This document shows positions 24,766 through 36,202 of a stretch of 64,000 nucleotides of DNA, in pieces; within the stretch, counting starts at the first letter, position 1; every line of letters starts with the position of its first letter. The notes under the pieces were generated by a model, which had not been told where the DNA came from, searched no databases, and saw only the letters and a program-made list of their open reading frames with translations. Both the position numbers and the translations under genes were made by a program. The DNA is from Sipunculus nudus (taxonomy: Eukaryota; Annelida; Sipuncula; Golfingiida; Sipunculidae): positions 84,532,142 to 84,596,141 of the forward strand of contig CM049306.1 in assembly GCA_026874595.1 (NCBI GenBank). The letters are read 5' to 3'.

Positions 24766-25522
24766 TCACAAAATTTGATTTGGAAGAGGAGGTAGGCAAA
24801 GGCTGGTTTTTAAGCTCTATTATGAGTTGATGGTGTTTAACTCAAGTTATGTAAGATTTTGATTATATCCGTTGAGACAGGGAAGAGGATTGATGTCATT
24901 GATATTATTTACAGTTGGAAATGGTATCCTTTCATCACAAAGGTTTTGACTTGGCCATAAAACTTTACCTACATTGCAGAATTATTTGAAAAGTTAAACT
25001 ATTGATTAAAATTAATAACAAGTATTGTGTCAAGTATAATTTAAATTAAAAATGATAACAGTATCACCTGTTTTTTTCATCAAAGATTTTTTTATGGTAT
25101 TGTCGAAATAAATGATTATTAAAATAATATTACAGAATATATTCATGAATGCATTAGTATTCAAATACTTACATTTTTACCTGTATTCCTATCCTTATAC
25201 ATGAAATTATGGAGTACATATTCATATTTGCATTCAAATACATTTGCAAAGTACTGCACCATGTCTGGTATTTATTCAGTTTCAGCCAAACAAAGTTCTT
25301 GAGAATCCAGAATAAATAAATATAACAAATTTAAATAATGATCATAAGTACCTGGTTTTATGAATTTTATTTATATTAAAAAAATAAAACTATAATATTC
25401 ACTTTGGACCACCTTTACATCAATCTACACTCTAGACATAGCAAGAGTCTTATGACAATTATTAACATTACAGAAATCATAATGAGAACTTGTCTCAGAT
25501 CTGATTTTTTATCATATTCAAT
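24766..25522. other. Intergenic AT-rich, nothing recognised
   Basis: No coding signal, no element ends. Confidence 0.4.
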
Positions 25523-28079
25523 TTTTTAGCGAACCTGTGAGCTTATGCGACGGTGTGGCGTCGGCCGTCGTCTGTCGTCTGTACGTTTACCCATACTATC
25601 TTGAAAACGGCAAGAGTTAGCATCAAGAAATTTTCTGCAAAAAATTAGTCATCTAAAAAACTCTCTATCGGATTTTGCTTATTTTTTGGCTAACTGCATT
25701 TTCTTAGATTTTATAGAGAAAAAGCTATAAAAACTTTTAAAATCTTCTTCTCCGAAAGTGTACACCTGAATTGTCCAATATTTCACAGAAATGATCCCTG
25801 GAACAATCTCTCTCAAGTTTGTTCGAATGGTTTAAGTTTGGTGATTTTTGGCCGAGTTACAGCTAGTTGAACTTAGTCATCTGTCCAAAAAAGCATACTA
25901 AAATTACAATCTTAGAAACGGTTGGAGCTGTCATCACCAAATTTTATGCCAATGTTGGTCACATGAGTCATATCTGAAATTCAGGTATTGGTGGCGCCAC
26001 CTGCATCGGCCTTTTTCTGAACGGATCATCAGTGCCAGTATCGTACTGACAGCTACAAAAAACTTCTTCTCTGAAACCATTTGGCCATAATATCGCACAG
26101 AAATGATCCTAGGGTAGTGCGTTCTGAAGTTTGTTCAAATGTTCTCAGTTCAGTGACTTTGGGCTGAGTTATGAGAAGCTGAATTTAGTCAAATGCTATA
26201 ACAGCCCATTTTAGCTCAGTTGCTACAAAGATCTTCTTCTCAAAAACCACTGGGCCAAATTCTTAAATCTCACACATTAATTATCCTTAGATGTTGATAT
26301 TTCAAGTTTGTTCAAATGGTTTTGGTTCAGTGATTTTTGGCTGAGTTATTGGAAGCTTAACTTAGCCATTTTGCTTTATTTTCTCCTATGAATTATAAAC
26401 CTGCAAAACGTTTTTTAACTGACGCCACTGAGGCAAATTTGTTTAAAATTTTACAAGAATAATCCCCTGAATAATTCTGATAATAATTGTGTTTTATGGT
26501 TCCAAAGAATGAATTTTGGCTGAATAATAAAGATTGAATTGAGTCATTTTACCATATATGTTAGCTGTGTGAAAAAGATACATCTAGCCTGGAACCAGTT
26601 TATCAGCATCCTTTACATCATGCCTCGATCCAGACATTTAGATTTCAGGTTATCTTTGGTTAATATTGATAAGAATGTTTTTTAAAAAACTTTTTTAAAA
26701 ATGTAGATTTATGATTTTAGATATTCCTAATGCCAGGCAATGTTTACAATCACAGGTATACGTTAACCTATACTATTTCGAAAAGGACTTGAGCTAGCAT
26801 CATGAAATTTAATGCAAAGAATTAGCCATCTGAAAAAAATCTGCATTTTCTTAGATTTATAGAGAAAAAGCTAAAAACCTTTAAAATCTTCTCCTCTGAA
26901 ACGGTCAAGCCAGTTTGTTCAATATTTCACAGAAATAATCTTTTATACTATCTCTCTCAAGTTTGTTCAAATGGTTCAAGTTCTGTGAATTTTGGCCGAA
27001 TTACAGGAAGTTGAACCTAGTCATCAGTCCAAAAAATCATACTAAAATGACAATCTCAGAAACGGCTAGAGTTATCGACAACAAATTTTATGCCAGTGTT
27101 GGTCACATGAGTCATATATGAAATTCAGGTATTGGTGGTGCCACCTGCATTGACCTTTTTTTGTACAGGGGTCATTGGTCATCTGTATATCAACCATAAT
27201 TTCTCAGGAATTGCAGGAGCTACCATACCCAGATTTTATTCAATTATCTGTCACATATCAAATGTTATGGGATTCAGCTTATGTTTTTTGCTATCTGCAT
27301 TTACTTAGATTTTATAGGGGAAAAGCTGAAAAACCTTTAAAAGTCTTCTTGTAAACGGTCCAGCCAAATTGTTCAATATTTTACAGAAATGATTCGAGAG
27401 GCAAGCACTCTCAAGTTTGTTCAAATGGTTTGCATTTGATGAATTTTAGTGGAGTTAAATGAATTTGAACGGTCATTTGGCCAAGTAAGCATACTGACAT
27501 AGTTATCTCAGAAATGACAGAAGCTATCATTACCAAGTATTGTGCAATTGTTGGTCACAGGACTCGTATTTGAAGTTGCAGATTTTGATGTGCCACCTAC
27601 ATTGACTTGTTTTTATGGGCTGAAACCTCATAATTTTAGCCTCTTTCAGCTTAATATTTTTATGATGAAACTGTCAAGTTGAATTGTTCAATTTTTCAAA
27701 AGAATTATCGTAGGACATGGTTCTTTCAATAATATCAGAAAAACTTAAGTTGGTCTTATGGCCATTATTATGTCTAACTCAAACTGAGGACTGCAAAACT
27801 GTTCTACAAAATTATTGTTTCAATTATAACTTTTGTTACATGGCACAAAAATTATTCTTAGGTGGCCTTTGTTCAAGTTTACTTGAATGATTTTTGGCAG
27901 AATTATTGGACCTTTAACAATGAAAGAACTGAATCTTTTATTTTTCTAGATATTTTGATAAAAAGTTTATGAATATTTCAGCTTGAAAAAAAAGCATTTT
28001 AGCCAAAGTCTTTCAGTATGTGTAAACAGATTTGCCAACAGGCCAGATTGTGTCTGTATATTTACATAAGTTAAGAAAC

Positions 28080-28400
28080 TGCCAACTGTTTCAGATTTGG
28101 CAAGAGATCAAGAGTTCATTCCGTGCAGCCAGATATAGGTCAAGAGTTCAGTCAGTGCAGCCAAGCACAAGGCATGTGATCCCCTCATGGGTGGCATGTG
28201 AACACCTCATGGGCACCATGTGATCACCTCATGGGTGTCATGCCCCTCAGGGCTGCATGTGGAGCCAATCTCTTTATAGCTTTGGCAGACTGCCAACTGT
28301 ATCAGATTAGGCAACAGGTCAAGAGTTCACTCAGTGCAGCCAGGTACAGGTCAAAAGTTCACCCAGTCTAGCCAGGTGCAGGTCATGAGTTCAATCAGTG
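28080..28400. repeat. Minisatellites inside C3
   Basis: There are three or four imperfect copies of AGGTCAAGAGTTCACTCAGT plus about 12 bases, and three or four imperfect copies of a 24-26-bp unit CACCTCATGGGxxCCATGTGAT. The inverted copy at 36820-37340 has the same blocks in a different copy number. Confidence 0.7.
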
Positions 28401-28856
28401 CAGTAGCCTGAGCTAGCATATGTGTCACAGTTCACTCGGGGCAACTGCCTTTCTCACCTGAGCGTGGTCAGCCACATGCATCAGACGTGAGGTATGTTTG
28501 ATGTATTGGCCTAATATTTTGACCTGTCTATGTGTCTTTGATGTGTTTCTCGTTCACAAGACAGGTGTCACCACCTACAATGACATTTGCACAATGTGTG
28601 ACTTTTGTGCCTGCTTATTTCTATAAAGGAATTTGATATATCATCCTGAAATTGGGCATATTTATACCTATCGTATTTTAATTATTGTATACTTGTCGTA
28701 TGCAAGACTGCTGGTGCCACCTACAACATTTTTTGCACAGTATGTGTCCCTGCTTATTTCTCAGGAGGGGTTTGATATATCGGTCTGAACTTGGGCATAT
28801 GTATATATCTCTGAAACCTTTTTGTATACAAGACTGGTGGTGCCAGCTACAATCAT

Positions 28857-30077
28857 TTTTAGCTCAGCTGACTGTAAGTCAACTGAGGTATAGGAATGGT
28901 GCTTTGTCCGTCGTCCGTCTGGACGTCCGGCCGTCCGTTAGCAGGGCACAAATCAACATCCAGGGAGGTCAATTAAAAATTTCCTTGGAAACCTGAAATT
29001 AGTTATGGGGCTTGAAAGTACCCCCCAGAATAGTAAAAAAATTTTAATGCAGAACCTCCAATATCTTGATAATTAATGCATGGTTTGTCATGAATCTTGC
29101 CTTGAATATAGACCATGACTAGTTTTGTCAGTTCCTGAAACGTGGTGATTTTCTTATTTTAACAAATATTTTTCTATTTATTTACTATAAAATGACAACA
29201 ATCATGTCAGTTTCTCAGCTGTCATTACATCTGGTGTCCCAAAACCTGGTGTGTTTATTGATCACAAGTGGATGTCCTATACTAATCACCCTGTCTGTCA
29301 GTCTGTCTGTTTGTATGTCTGTCTGTCTGTCAATCCGTCCATCCACACTAATTAGTTTCCAGATGATAACTCCAGTTAAGTTTGATATATTAGTTTCAAA
29401 CTTAACTTATAAATGGCCCACCACTAAAGTAAGAACCATGTTGATTTTGCGGTCCAACGGTCAAAGGTCAAGGCCACAGGACCCAAAACTTAAAAAGGAA
29501 TGTGTATGCATTTGAAGCCTAACTTTTCATCGCAAACCTTCCATCTTCAAGGTATTGCTAACCTGCCACTAGGGGAAGATTGTTTGATTTTTGGGTCATA
29601 GGTCAAAGGTCAAGGTCACAGGGCCCATCCATTCACAAATAAGTTTATGGATGATAATTCTGCTTTGGATAAACAGACTGGCTTCAAACTTGATTTAATA
29701 ATGACCAACCACATATGTAAATTCATTTTGATTTTCAGGGTCCAGTAATCTAAGTTGAAGGTCACAGAAGCCACATCTTTAAAAAGATTGTGGATGCACT
29801 GTAGATCAAACTTTTCATCCTGAACTTTCCAACGTTCACACATGGCTTACTTGCCCAAAGTGAGAAAACCTGTAGAGGTTATCTGGTCAGAGGTCAAGGT
29901 CACTTTTTAAAAGATTGTTACAATAATCCTAATGCTGCAAGTTCAAGGATATTAAGTTCTATGATTTTATGGTTACAAGGTCATTGGTTAAGGTCACAGG
30001 ACTGTCATTCTGAAAAATTTCTTCCAAAATATCCTTATAGACAAATTCAACTGAGCGTTGAGACCCATGGGTCCCTA
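28857..30077 (+). mobile_element. Family B element nested in C3, with an F-type core
   Basis: 5' arm AGCTCAGCTGACTGTAAG at 28861 after TTTTT. At the 3' end, AACTGAGCGTTGAGACCCATGGGTCCC (arm, then perfect GACCCATGGGTC palindrome) ends at about 30077. Flanking C text rejoins when it is removed (compare the C4 stretch near 36390). The core from about 29290 holds roughly 150-bp units with AGGTCAAAGGTCAAGG-type strings, related to the array at 61598-64000 rather than to the B1 core. Confidence 0.75.
29293..29340. repeat. (GTCT)n microsatellite
   Basis: A run of GTCT/GTCA tetramers at the start of the core repeats. Confidence 0.85.
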
Positions 30078-30255
30078 GTTGTGTTGTGTGCACCCATGGC
30101 AGAATTTCAGCAGTGATGTTTGTGTAATTGTTTCTTATTCAAAATGTTAAGTACTTGCATTGTTCATATACATGAGAAGTCATGGTCCAGCATTAGAGCA
30201 TTATACCTGGTGTATTTTACAATGAACAGGTTTGCATAAGGCCTGTAGGCCTTGT

Positions 30256-30865
30256 TTTAATTTTAAAAAATGTATAAAAAAAATTGAAGTATCTCAGCTA
30301 TGAAACCATTATATGTGTAAAAAAAAATAACCCTATAAGAACACCCTATAAATTAAACAAGGTGAAAACTAGAGATGGGCAAGTATAATTTTATTAACTG
30401 AAATATAGGAACCAGTAATATAAATTTTGATTATTTACATAGTCTTGTGACAGCTGTTACAGCCACGTGTCTGAATGTCATAAGTGAAACATATTGACAT
30501 CTTTAATCAATTTGTCTGAGTAAAATTTAAAAATTTTCACATTTTAATTTTTTTTTTTAAATTTTGAAATAAATATAAATAAACAAGCTGAAAAACTTGG
30601 AAAAGACCTGGGAATTTAGATTTATATTATAAACTGCATCTTTGTAAATCATATAATTTTCTTCATATAATCCCTAACCGTACATAACAATATAATTTAA
30701 TTATTTTTTTTCCGTTATTAAAACTGAAGCTGGGTTGGACACCTGGATCAGCTGTGGGGAGCAATAAGTATATGCCACACATCATGCGTGCATAATTGGC
30801 AGGAAAGGTCAAGTAGAAGACATACAGGTGACTGAATAGGGCCTGGGTAGAGCATGGATCTGACA
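30256..30865. other. Intergenic, nothing recognised
   Basis: AT-rich, without a supported gene or element end. Confidence 0.4.
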
Positions 30866-32299
30866 TGGTGTCAGAAAAATTTTAATAAAAGCTACAGTTT
30901 TTGGCCAATTTCTTTCAACTTTCAAAACTAAAAAGCTGAAATCCTTATGTGTGCATGATATGAAAATTATATAATTATTATAACAGTGCTCACGGGAAAC
31001 AAACGTGCCATGGTCACAGTTGGGCAAAATTTAAGGTACTAATTTTATATTTATACTAATAACTTATAAAATTTGAAAAATTCAGAACTAATTTTGGGTA
31101 TTCAATTGAATCTTGATTAAATAATGTTATATCCCTGACAAAAAAAAATCTCTGGCTTCAGCAATTTTCATGTTAAGGGAGTAAACATATTTCTTGTTTA
31201 CAAAGTGCATAATGTTTGGGCCCATAACTTAAAACAATTTCGCAATACTCACATCCTTTCTGACATGTGCATAGCGTATAAATAGTAGAACTTGTATATT
31301 TTATATGATCAAAGTCAGATCAGTGGTTTTGATATTAGGCAGTCTTGTGTAACAATGGGTTTTTAATTGAAAATTAAAGTTTTTTTCTTAATATCTCTAA
31401 GGAATGAAGTTCTAGTGACCAAACTTTTGGAATGGTAGGGGGGTTTGGGGGACATCTAACTGTATGCCAAATTTTGGGAGCTGAGAGGTGGCCTGGGAAG
31501 CTGGGGAGCTGAGCTCTAGCAGACTGCATAACATTTGCTTGTTCTAGACAATACTATACATGGTGCTTGAAAACTTGAATAAAATCTACAGTTTTTGATC
31601 AACTGGTTTCAAATTTCAGATGTTTAGAGATGAAATGCTTATGGTAGCATGCTGTGAAAATTAAATCCACAGCAGTTACAGGAAAAAATGTGCCATGGTC
31701 AAATCTGGGCAAAATTTAAGTTACTGATTTTATATTTATGCTAATAACTTATAAAATTTGAAAAATTTAGATCTTATTTTGGGTATACAATTGATCTTGA
31801 TTAAATATAGTTATATACCTGAATGAAAGTCTCTAGCTTCAGCAATTCTCAAGTTAAAGGAGTAAATATATTTCATGAATTTTTTCAAAGTGCATTATAT
31901 TTGGGCCCATTACTTCAAGTATTTAAAAAATATTGAAGTAATTTCTGGTATGTATATAGGAAATATAAAGAGAAATTAATATATTAAAAATGGTCAATAT
32001 CAGGTGAGTGGTTTTGATATTAGGCAGTCTTGAAGTGTAACAATGGGTTTTAAATGGAAAACGGAAGTTTTTCTTTAATAATTCGAAAGAACGAAGTCCT
32101 AGCGACCCAATTTTCGGTATGGTAGAAGATAGTGGAGACATCTAAAGGTATGCCGAATTTTAGATTCGTAGGTCCAATGGTTTCAAAACGTGCCAGTTTA
32201 ACGGACAGACGGGCAGACGGACGGCAGGACGGACGGGCAGCGGACGGACAAAGGACCACGACTATAGCTCAGATGACTTATAGTCAGCTGAGCTAAAAA
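30866..32299 (-). mobile_element. Family B element (copy B6), 5' end at right
   Basis: The right end reads CTATAGCTCAGATGACTT, then GTCAGCTGAGC (32283-32293) and TAAAAA, the reverse complement of the family B 5' end with its GTCC head (32200-32255). The interior has two roughly 700-bp units (TTATATTTATACTAATAACTT near 31050, a near-identical version near 31730) shared with B1. The left end is not defined. Confidence 0.65.
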
Positions 32300-32762
32300 T
32301 TGCATAAAAAAATACAGGTTGCGCCTCCAGTCTTCAGGAACTGGCTAGGATCAATAAGTGTGCAAGGTTTCAGAACACTAGGTGAACAACAGCTGAGAAA
32401 ATGATACGACAGTGGTCATTATAAGGTCTAAGGAATAAGAGGGGAAAATGGATTTTAAAAAATCAGGTGGCGACACCAATCTGCAGCAACCGATGTAACT
32501 AGTCATGATCATTCAACATATCAGGTTTAAGGACACTAAATGAAAACCACAAGTGAGAAACAGGTACCACTTACGTTATTTGGCAGTCTAAAATAAAAGA
32601 AAAATGAGTTAAAGTTGAAAAAATTACAGGTGGCACCAGCAGCCTTCAGGAACTGATTAAACTTATCATGATCAGTATATAAACCAGGTTTAAGGACACT
32701 AGATGATACCACAGCTGAGAAACGGATAGTATTACTGCCATATGACGGTCTCACAAAAAGAA
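32300..32762 (-). mobile_element. Family B-type core sequence, borders unclear
   Basis: It has units with GGTGGC(G/A)(A/C)CACC, CTGCAG and ATCATGATCA-like text, as in B4 and at 56740, but no clear ends. Confidence 0.4.
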
Positions 32763-33544
32763 AGTAGGGACCCATGGATCTCGACGCTCGGCCGAATTTG
32801 TAAAAAAGGGATATATTAATGAGCTCTTTCAAAATATGGGTCCTGTGATCAGTTCGAAGCCAACCTGTTTTCCCAAACTGGAGTTGTCATCCATAAACTA
32901 ATTTTTGAATGGATGGGCCTTGGTTACTTTGACCTAGTGACCCCAAAATCATCAAAGGGAACCTTCGCCTATTGGGAGATGAGCAATATCTGGAAGACGG
33001 AAGGTTTGGGATGGATTGGGTAATTACTTAAGGGCATCCACTTATGATCAATAAGCACACCAGGTTTCAGGACACCACATCTGAGAAACTGACATGATTG
33101 CTGTCATTTTATAGTCTAAAATATAGAAATAATCGTAAAAAATTAGAAAAAAATACAGGTGGCGCCACCAGTTTTTGGGAATTGACAAAACTAGTCATAC
33201 TCGATATTCAAGGCATGATTCATGACAGCCCATGCATAATTATCGAGATACTGGAGGTTATGTATCATTTTTTTTTAAAATTATTCTGGGAGAACTTAAA
33301 TTGCTCAAAGGATATAGGTCACAGTGGCCTAATTCTGGGGGTACTTACAAAGTTCGAAGGATATAGGTCGCAAGACTTAATTTCAGGTTTCCAAGGAAAT
33401 TTTATATTGATCTTCATTGGTTTTAACTTTGAAGCTTCTATGGTCAGCGATTACGTTTTGTGCCTGGCTAACGGACCAGACGGACGACGGACAAAGCACC
33501 ATACCTATACCTTCGTTGACATTCAGTCAGCTCAGCTAAAAACG
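32763..33544 (-). mobile_element. Family B element with both ends (copy B7)
   Basis: The left end GGGACCCATGGATCTC then GCTCGGCCGAA is the 3' terminus (hairpin then degraded arm). The right end has GTCAGCTCAGCTAAAAA (33526-33542) beside a GACGGACGACGGACAAAG head. It is about 780 bp, with GGTGGCGCCACC at about 33160. Confidence 0.65.
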
Positions 33545-33731
33545 AGTTTAATTGAAAAAAAATGCAGGTGGCGCCACCAGTCTGCTCATATGGATATGTC
33601 TCTGATCAATAAATGAAGCAAGAATCATGATATTCCATGCGTTAATTATTGAGATACTTGAGCTTTTTATATTGTTTAACAATTATAATTGGATGTACAA
33701 CCAAACTCCCAATAGGCAGATGATATAAGAT

Positions 33732-34590
33732 AGCAAGAATACGGGTAGTCAACAAGCGACTACGTGTATCCGCCAAAATCAGAGTCGGACGGGTGAAGTG
33801 AGGCATGGATTGAGTGGCAAGGGGAAAGTTAGAAGTGTTACATATTAGCATGGATGTCTGCCAACTAAACATGATTGAAGGTGGTGCCACCTCTTATTTG
33901 AACGAGAAACTATCCAACATGTATAAACATGCAAAATTTCAGGTGGAAAAGTCAAACCACTGCCGCGATATGAGTGATTTCATCCCACAGCAGCATAGCA
34001 GATAGACTCAAAAATGGTTGCAGGTTGCGCCACCAGTATCTTATAGCTATGTGAAATCCAAACACATGCATAAATTCAGCTAGGTAAGTCAAACTGTTCT
34101 GGAAATATTGGCATGGATGTCTGCAGCATGAACGTGAAAGTAGGTGGCACCACATGTCATCAAATCAATTTAGCTATCTAGGATGTATACGCATGCCAAA
34201 TTTTAGGTGAATATCCACTGCAGAGATATGAGTGATTTTAACCCAAGGCAGACGAACAGATGGACGCTGTGCAAAAATGGCTGCATGTGGCGCCACCATT
34301 TCTGTGTATGTTATAAAGCTATCCAAAGGCTACATTTTTGTAAAAAAAAAAATTCCTGATTGGTCAAACGAGTCCGATGATATGCAGGTTAATGTGTCAA
34401 ATCAGACGCACAAATGGACGCACTGATGAGAGGAAAGGTCAGAGGTAAACGCCGAATGGTTAGGCACCGGTTCACATGTGACCCGATAATTGGTGTAAGT
34501 TTCAGAAAATTGGTCCAGTAGTCTCAGGAAAGTTTTCCGGAAACGAACGCGGCGGCGGCGGAACCCGGTCAAAACATAGTATCCGTAATG
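33732..34590 (-). mobile_element. Family A element (copy A2), 3' end at left
   Basis: Left: degraded CTAG, AATACGG, hairpin GTAGTC-aacaagc-GACTAC (33745-33763), arm TGTATCCGCCAAAATCAGAG (33765-33784). About 2.5 repeat units follow. Right: GGAACCCGGTCAAAACATAG then TATCCG; the 5' arm itself is lost. Confidence 0.75.
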
Positions 34591-34810
34591 ATTCTGGGGT
34601 GCAAAAACAAGCCCGGATAAGGCAGAGGATATTGTGACCTAATTTCATGTTTCCAAGGAGATTTTTATGGGCCTTCATTGATGGTTAGTAAGAGTCCAGC
34701 AGTTATGATTTGTGCCCTGCTAACGGACTGACAGGCGGCACAACGGATGGAAGGATGACGGACAAAGTGATAAAGTGATCGCTACAGCCCCCCCCCCCCC
34801 CCATGACTGA
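34591..34810 (-). mobile_element. Family B 5' fragment ending in a poly-C tract
   Basis: CTAACGGACTGACAGG, then GATGACGGACAAAG and GATCGCTACAG match the family B head in reverse. The arm is replaced by a run of 17 C at about 34785-34802. Confidence 0.5.
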
Positions 34811-35170
34811 AAGAAAAGATAACAGATGACGCCACCAGTCTCACGTACAAGATATTCGGTCGACCTGATTTTGGACGAGTCAATTAAAAAGTTTTTGTGA
34901 TTTTCTCCAAAAATGAGACCCATTTAACGTGACAGTCACTCTTTCAGTAAAGGTTATGGCCCCAGTTTGATTAAGCTTCGTCCTCTTATCCATATCTATA
35001 CACATGTCACGTTTGATAAAGATCAGTGAAATGTTTCTCGTGCTAAACCATAGTGTCTCCGGTTTTTGTCTGGGGATACAATAATTATTTGTGAAGCTGT
35101 GCCATGTCAGATGTTAAACCTTCACAAAGCCAACATATCAGGTTATATGGTTCATTTTAGTTCAAGGTCC

Positions 35171-35226
<56 letters not shown>

Positions 35227-36202
35227 TTCAGTCAACAGTCATTTGAGCAGAACCACTTGAACTATCCGTAACAAAGACAGCCTACGAATATTTTTTGTGC
35301 AAAATGAAAGAATGCAGTTTTGCAGTAGCCCTCAGTCTGACAAAGCTTACTCGGCGACAAGACACAGTTCAGCACTCCATGACGCTACGTTACCATAAGG
35401 CGTAAAACAAGGCGAACGTTGCAAACCGTTCCCCGGCGTGTTTCCAAATAAGTGTGATGCGACACAGGATTAATAGTCCTTTATGCACAATTACGTAACA
35501 GAAATGTTGGTTTCATGTGGTGAATTTTGTATAAGATAACAAAGATGTATTGCAGAATTGAGGCATGTTCGAATGTATTTATTTGAAAATGAAGAATATG
35601 TCCCTCGACATACTTAATGTTAATTTCCCACTACGTCCCGCATTTCCATTGTCACACGTTGCTAATAAATTAAACGTCCTTGAGATAGAGAACGGTGACA
35701 TCGTATAAACAGTGCCTTTCATTTATATATTCCACCTATGTCTCCACATCACCATCACTGGCCACCGTCTGTGTCTTCAGCAAGAGGACTTTGCTTAAGG
35801 TACGTGATTTAAATACAGGGCTTCCCTCCCTTCCTTTTTGTTATTTTAGGTATGTCTACGTGAATGCCGCGCCACAGAACCCTGAATCGCCACCCGAGCG
35901 ATTAAGAAAATCGCGCTCACGCATTTGGAAATACTATAGTGAATAAAACCCTCTCATATAATCAATTTTTAACCCGCACATGTTTGCTCTCGCGCTTATC
36001 GAAACGCGGCTTAACCAAAAATCGCCAAACCAAGGACCCTTCCTTAACACTTAAAAGCACTACCCTAAGATCGTTCTTGGAAAATCAGTATTTAACAATT
36101 TTACTTAAAAGTTAAAAGTTAAAATCAATGGTTGAAAGAGAACAAAATTGTTAGTCTTACTTGCTAATGCTCGTTTCTGGGATAAGTTCTGTGACATTTT
36201 AA
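34811..36202. other. Intergenic, no gene recognised; holds a TA microsatellite
   Basis: An 83-codon open frame at 35695-35946 has no recognisable similarity. It shares short text (CACCATCACTGGCCA) with 53355-53370, suggesting an unclassified repeat. The (TA)n run is at 35176-35224. Confidence 0.4.
35176..35224. repeat. (TA)n microsatellite
   Basis: About 49 bases of TA. Confidence 0.97.

Larger units (their letters stand above)
25523..30255 (+). mobile_element. Family C Helentron-like element, long copy C3, with nested family B element
   Basis: 5' arm GCGAACCTGTG at 25529-25539 after a T run. The 3' region has the inverted arm (diverged, AACAGGTTTGC ending 30235), then a hairpin AAGGCCT-gt-AGGCCTT (30238-30253) and G|TTTT. 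The interior has three diverged repeats of about 1 kb (ATCTCAGAAACGGCTAG, GGTGGCGCCACCTGC) and then short minisatellite blocks at about 28080-28400 (TCAAGAGTTCACTCAGTGCAG; CCTCATGGGTG, ATGTGATCA). A family B copy sits at 28857-30077. An inverted relative is at 36203-38682. Confidence 0.75.

Noticed and set aside
33098-33616. 172-codon plus-strand open frame, the longest outside the TRPV tail
   Set aside because: It overlaps family B element B7 with its reverse-oriented head and arm, and the translation has no recognisable motif.
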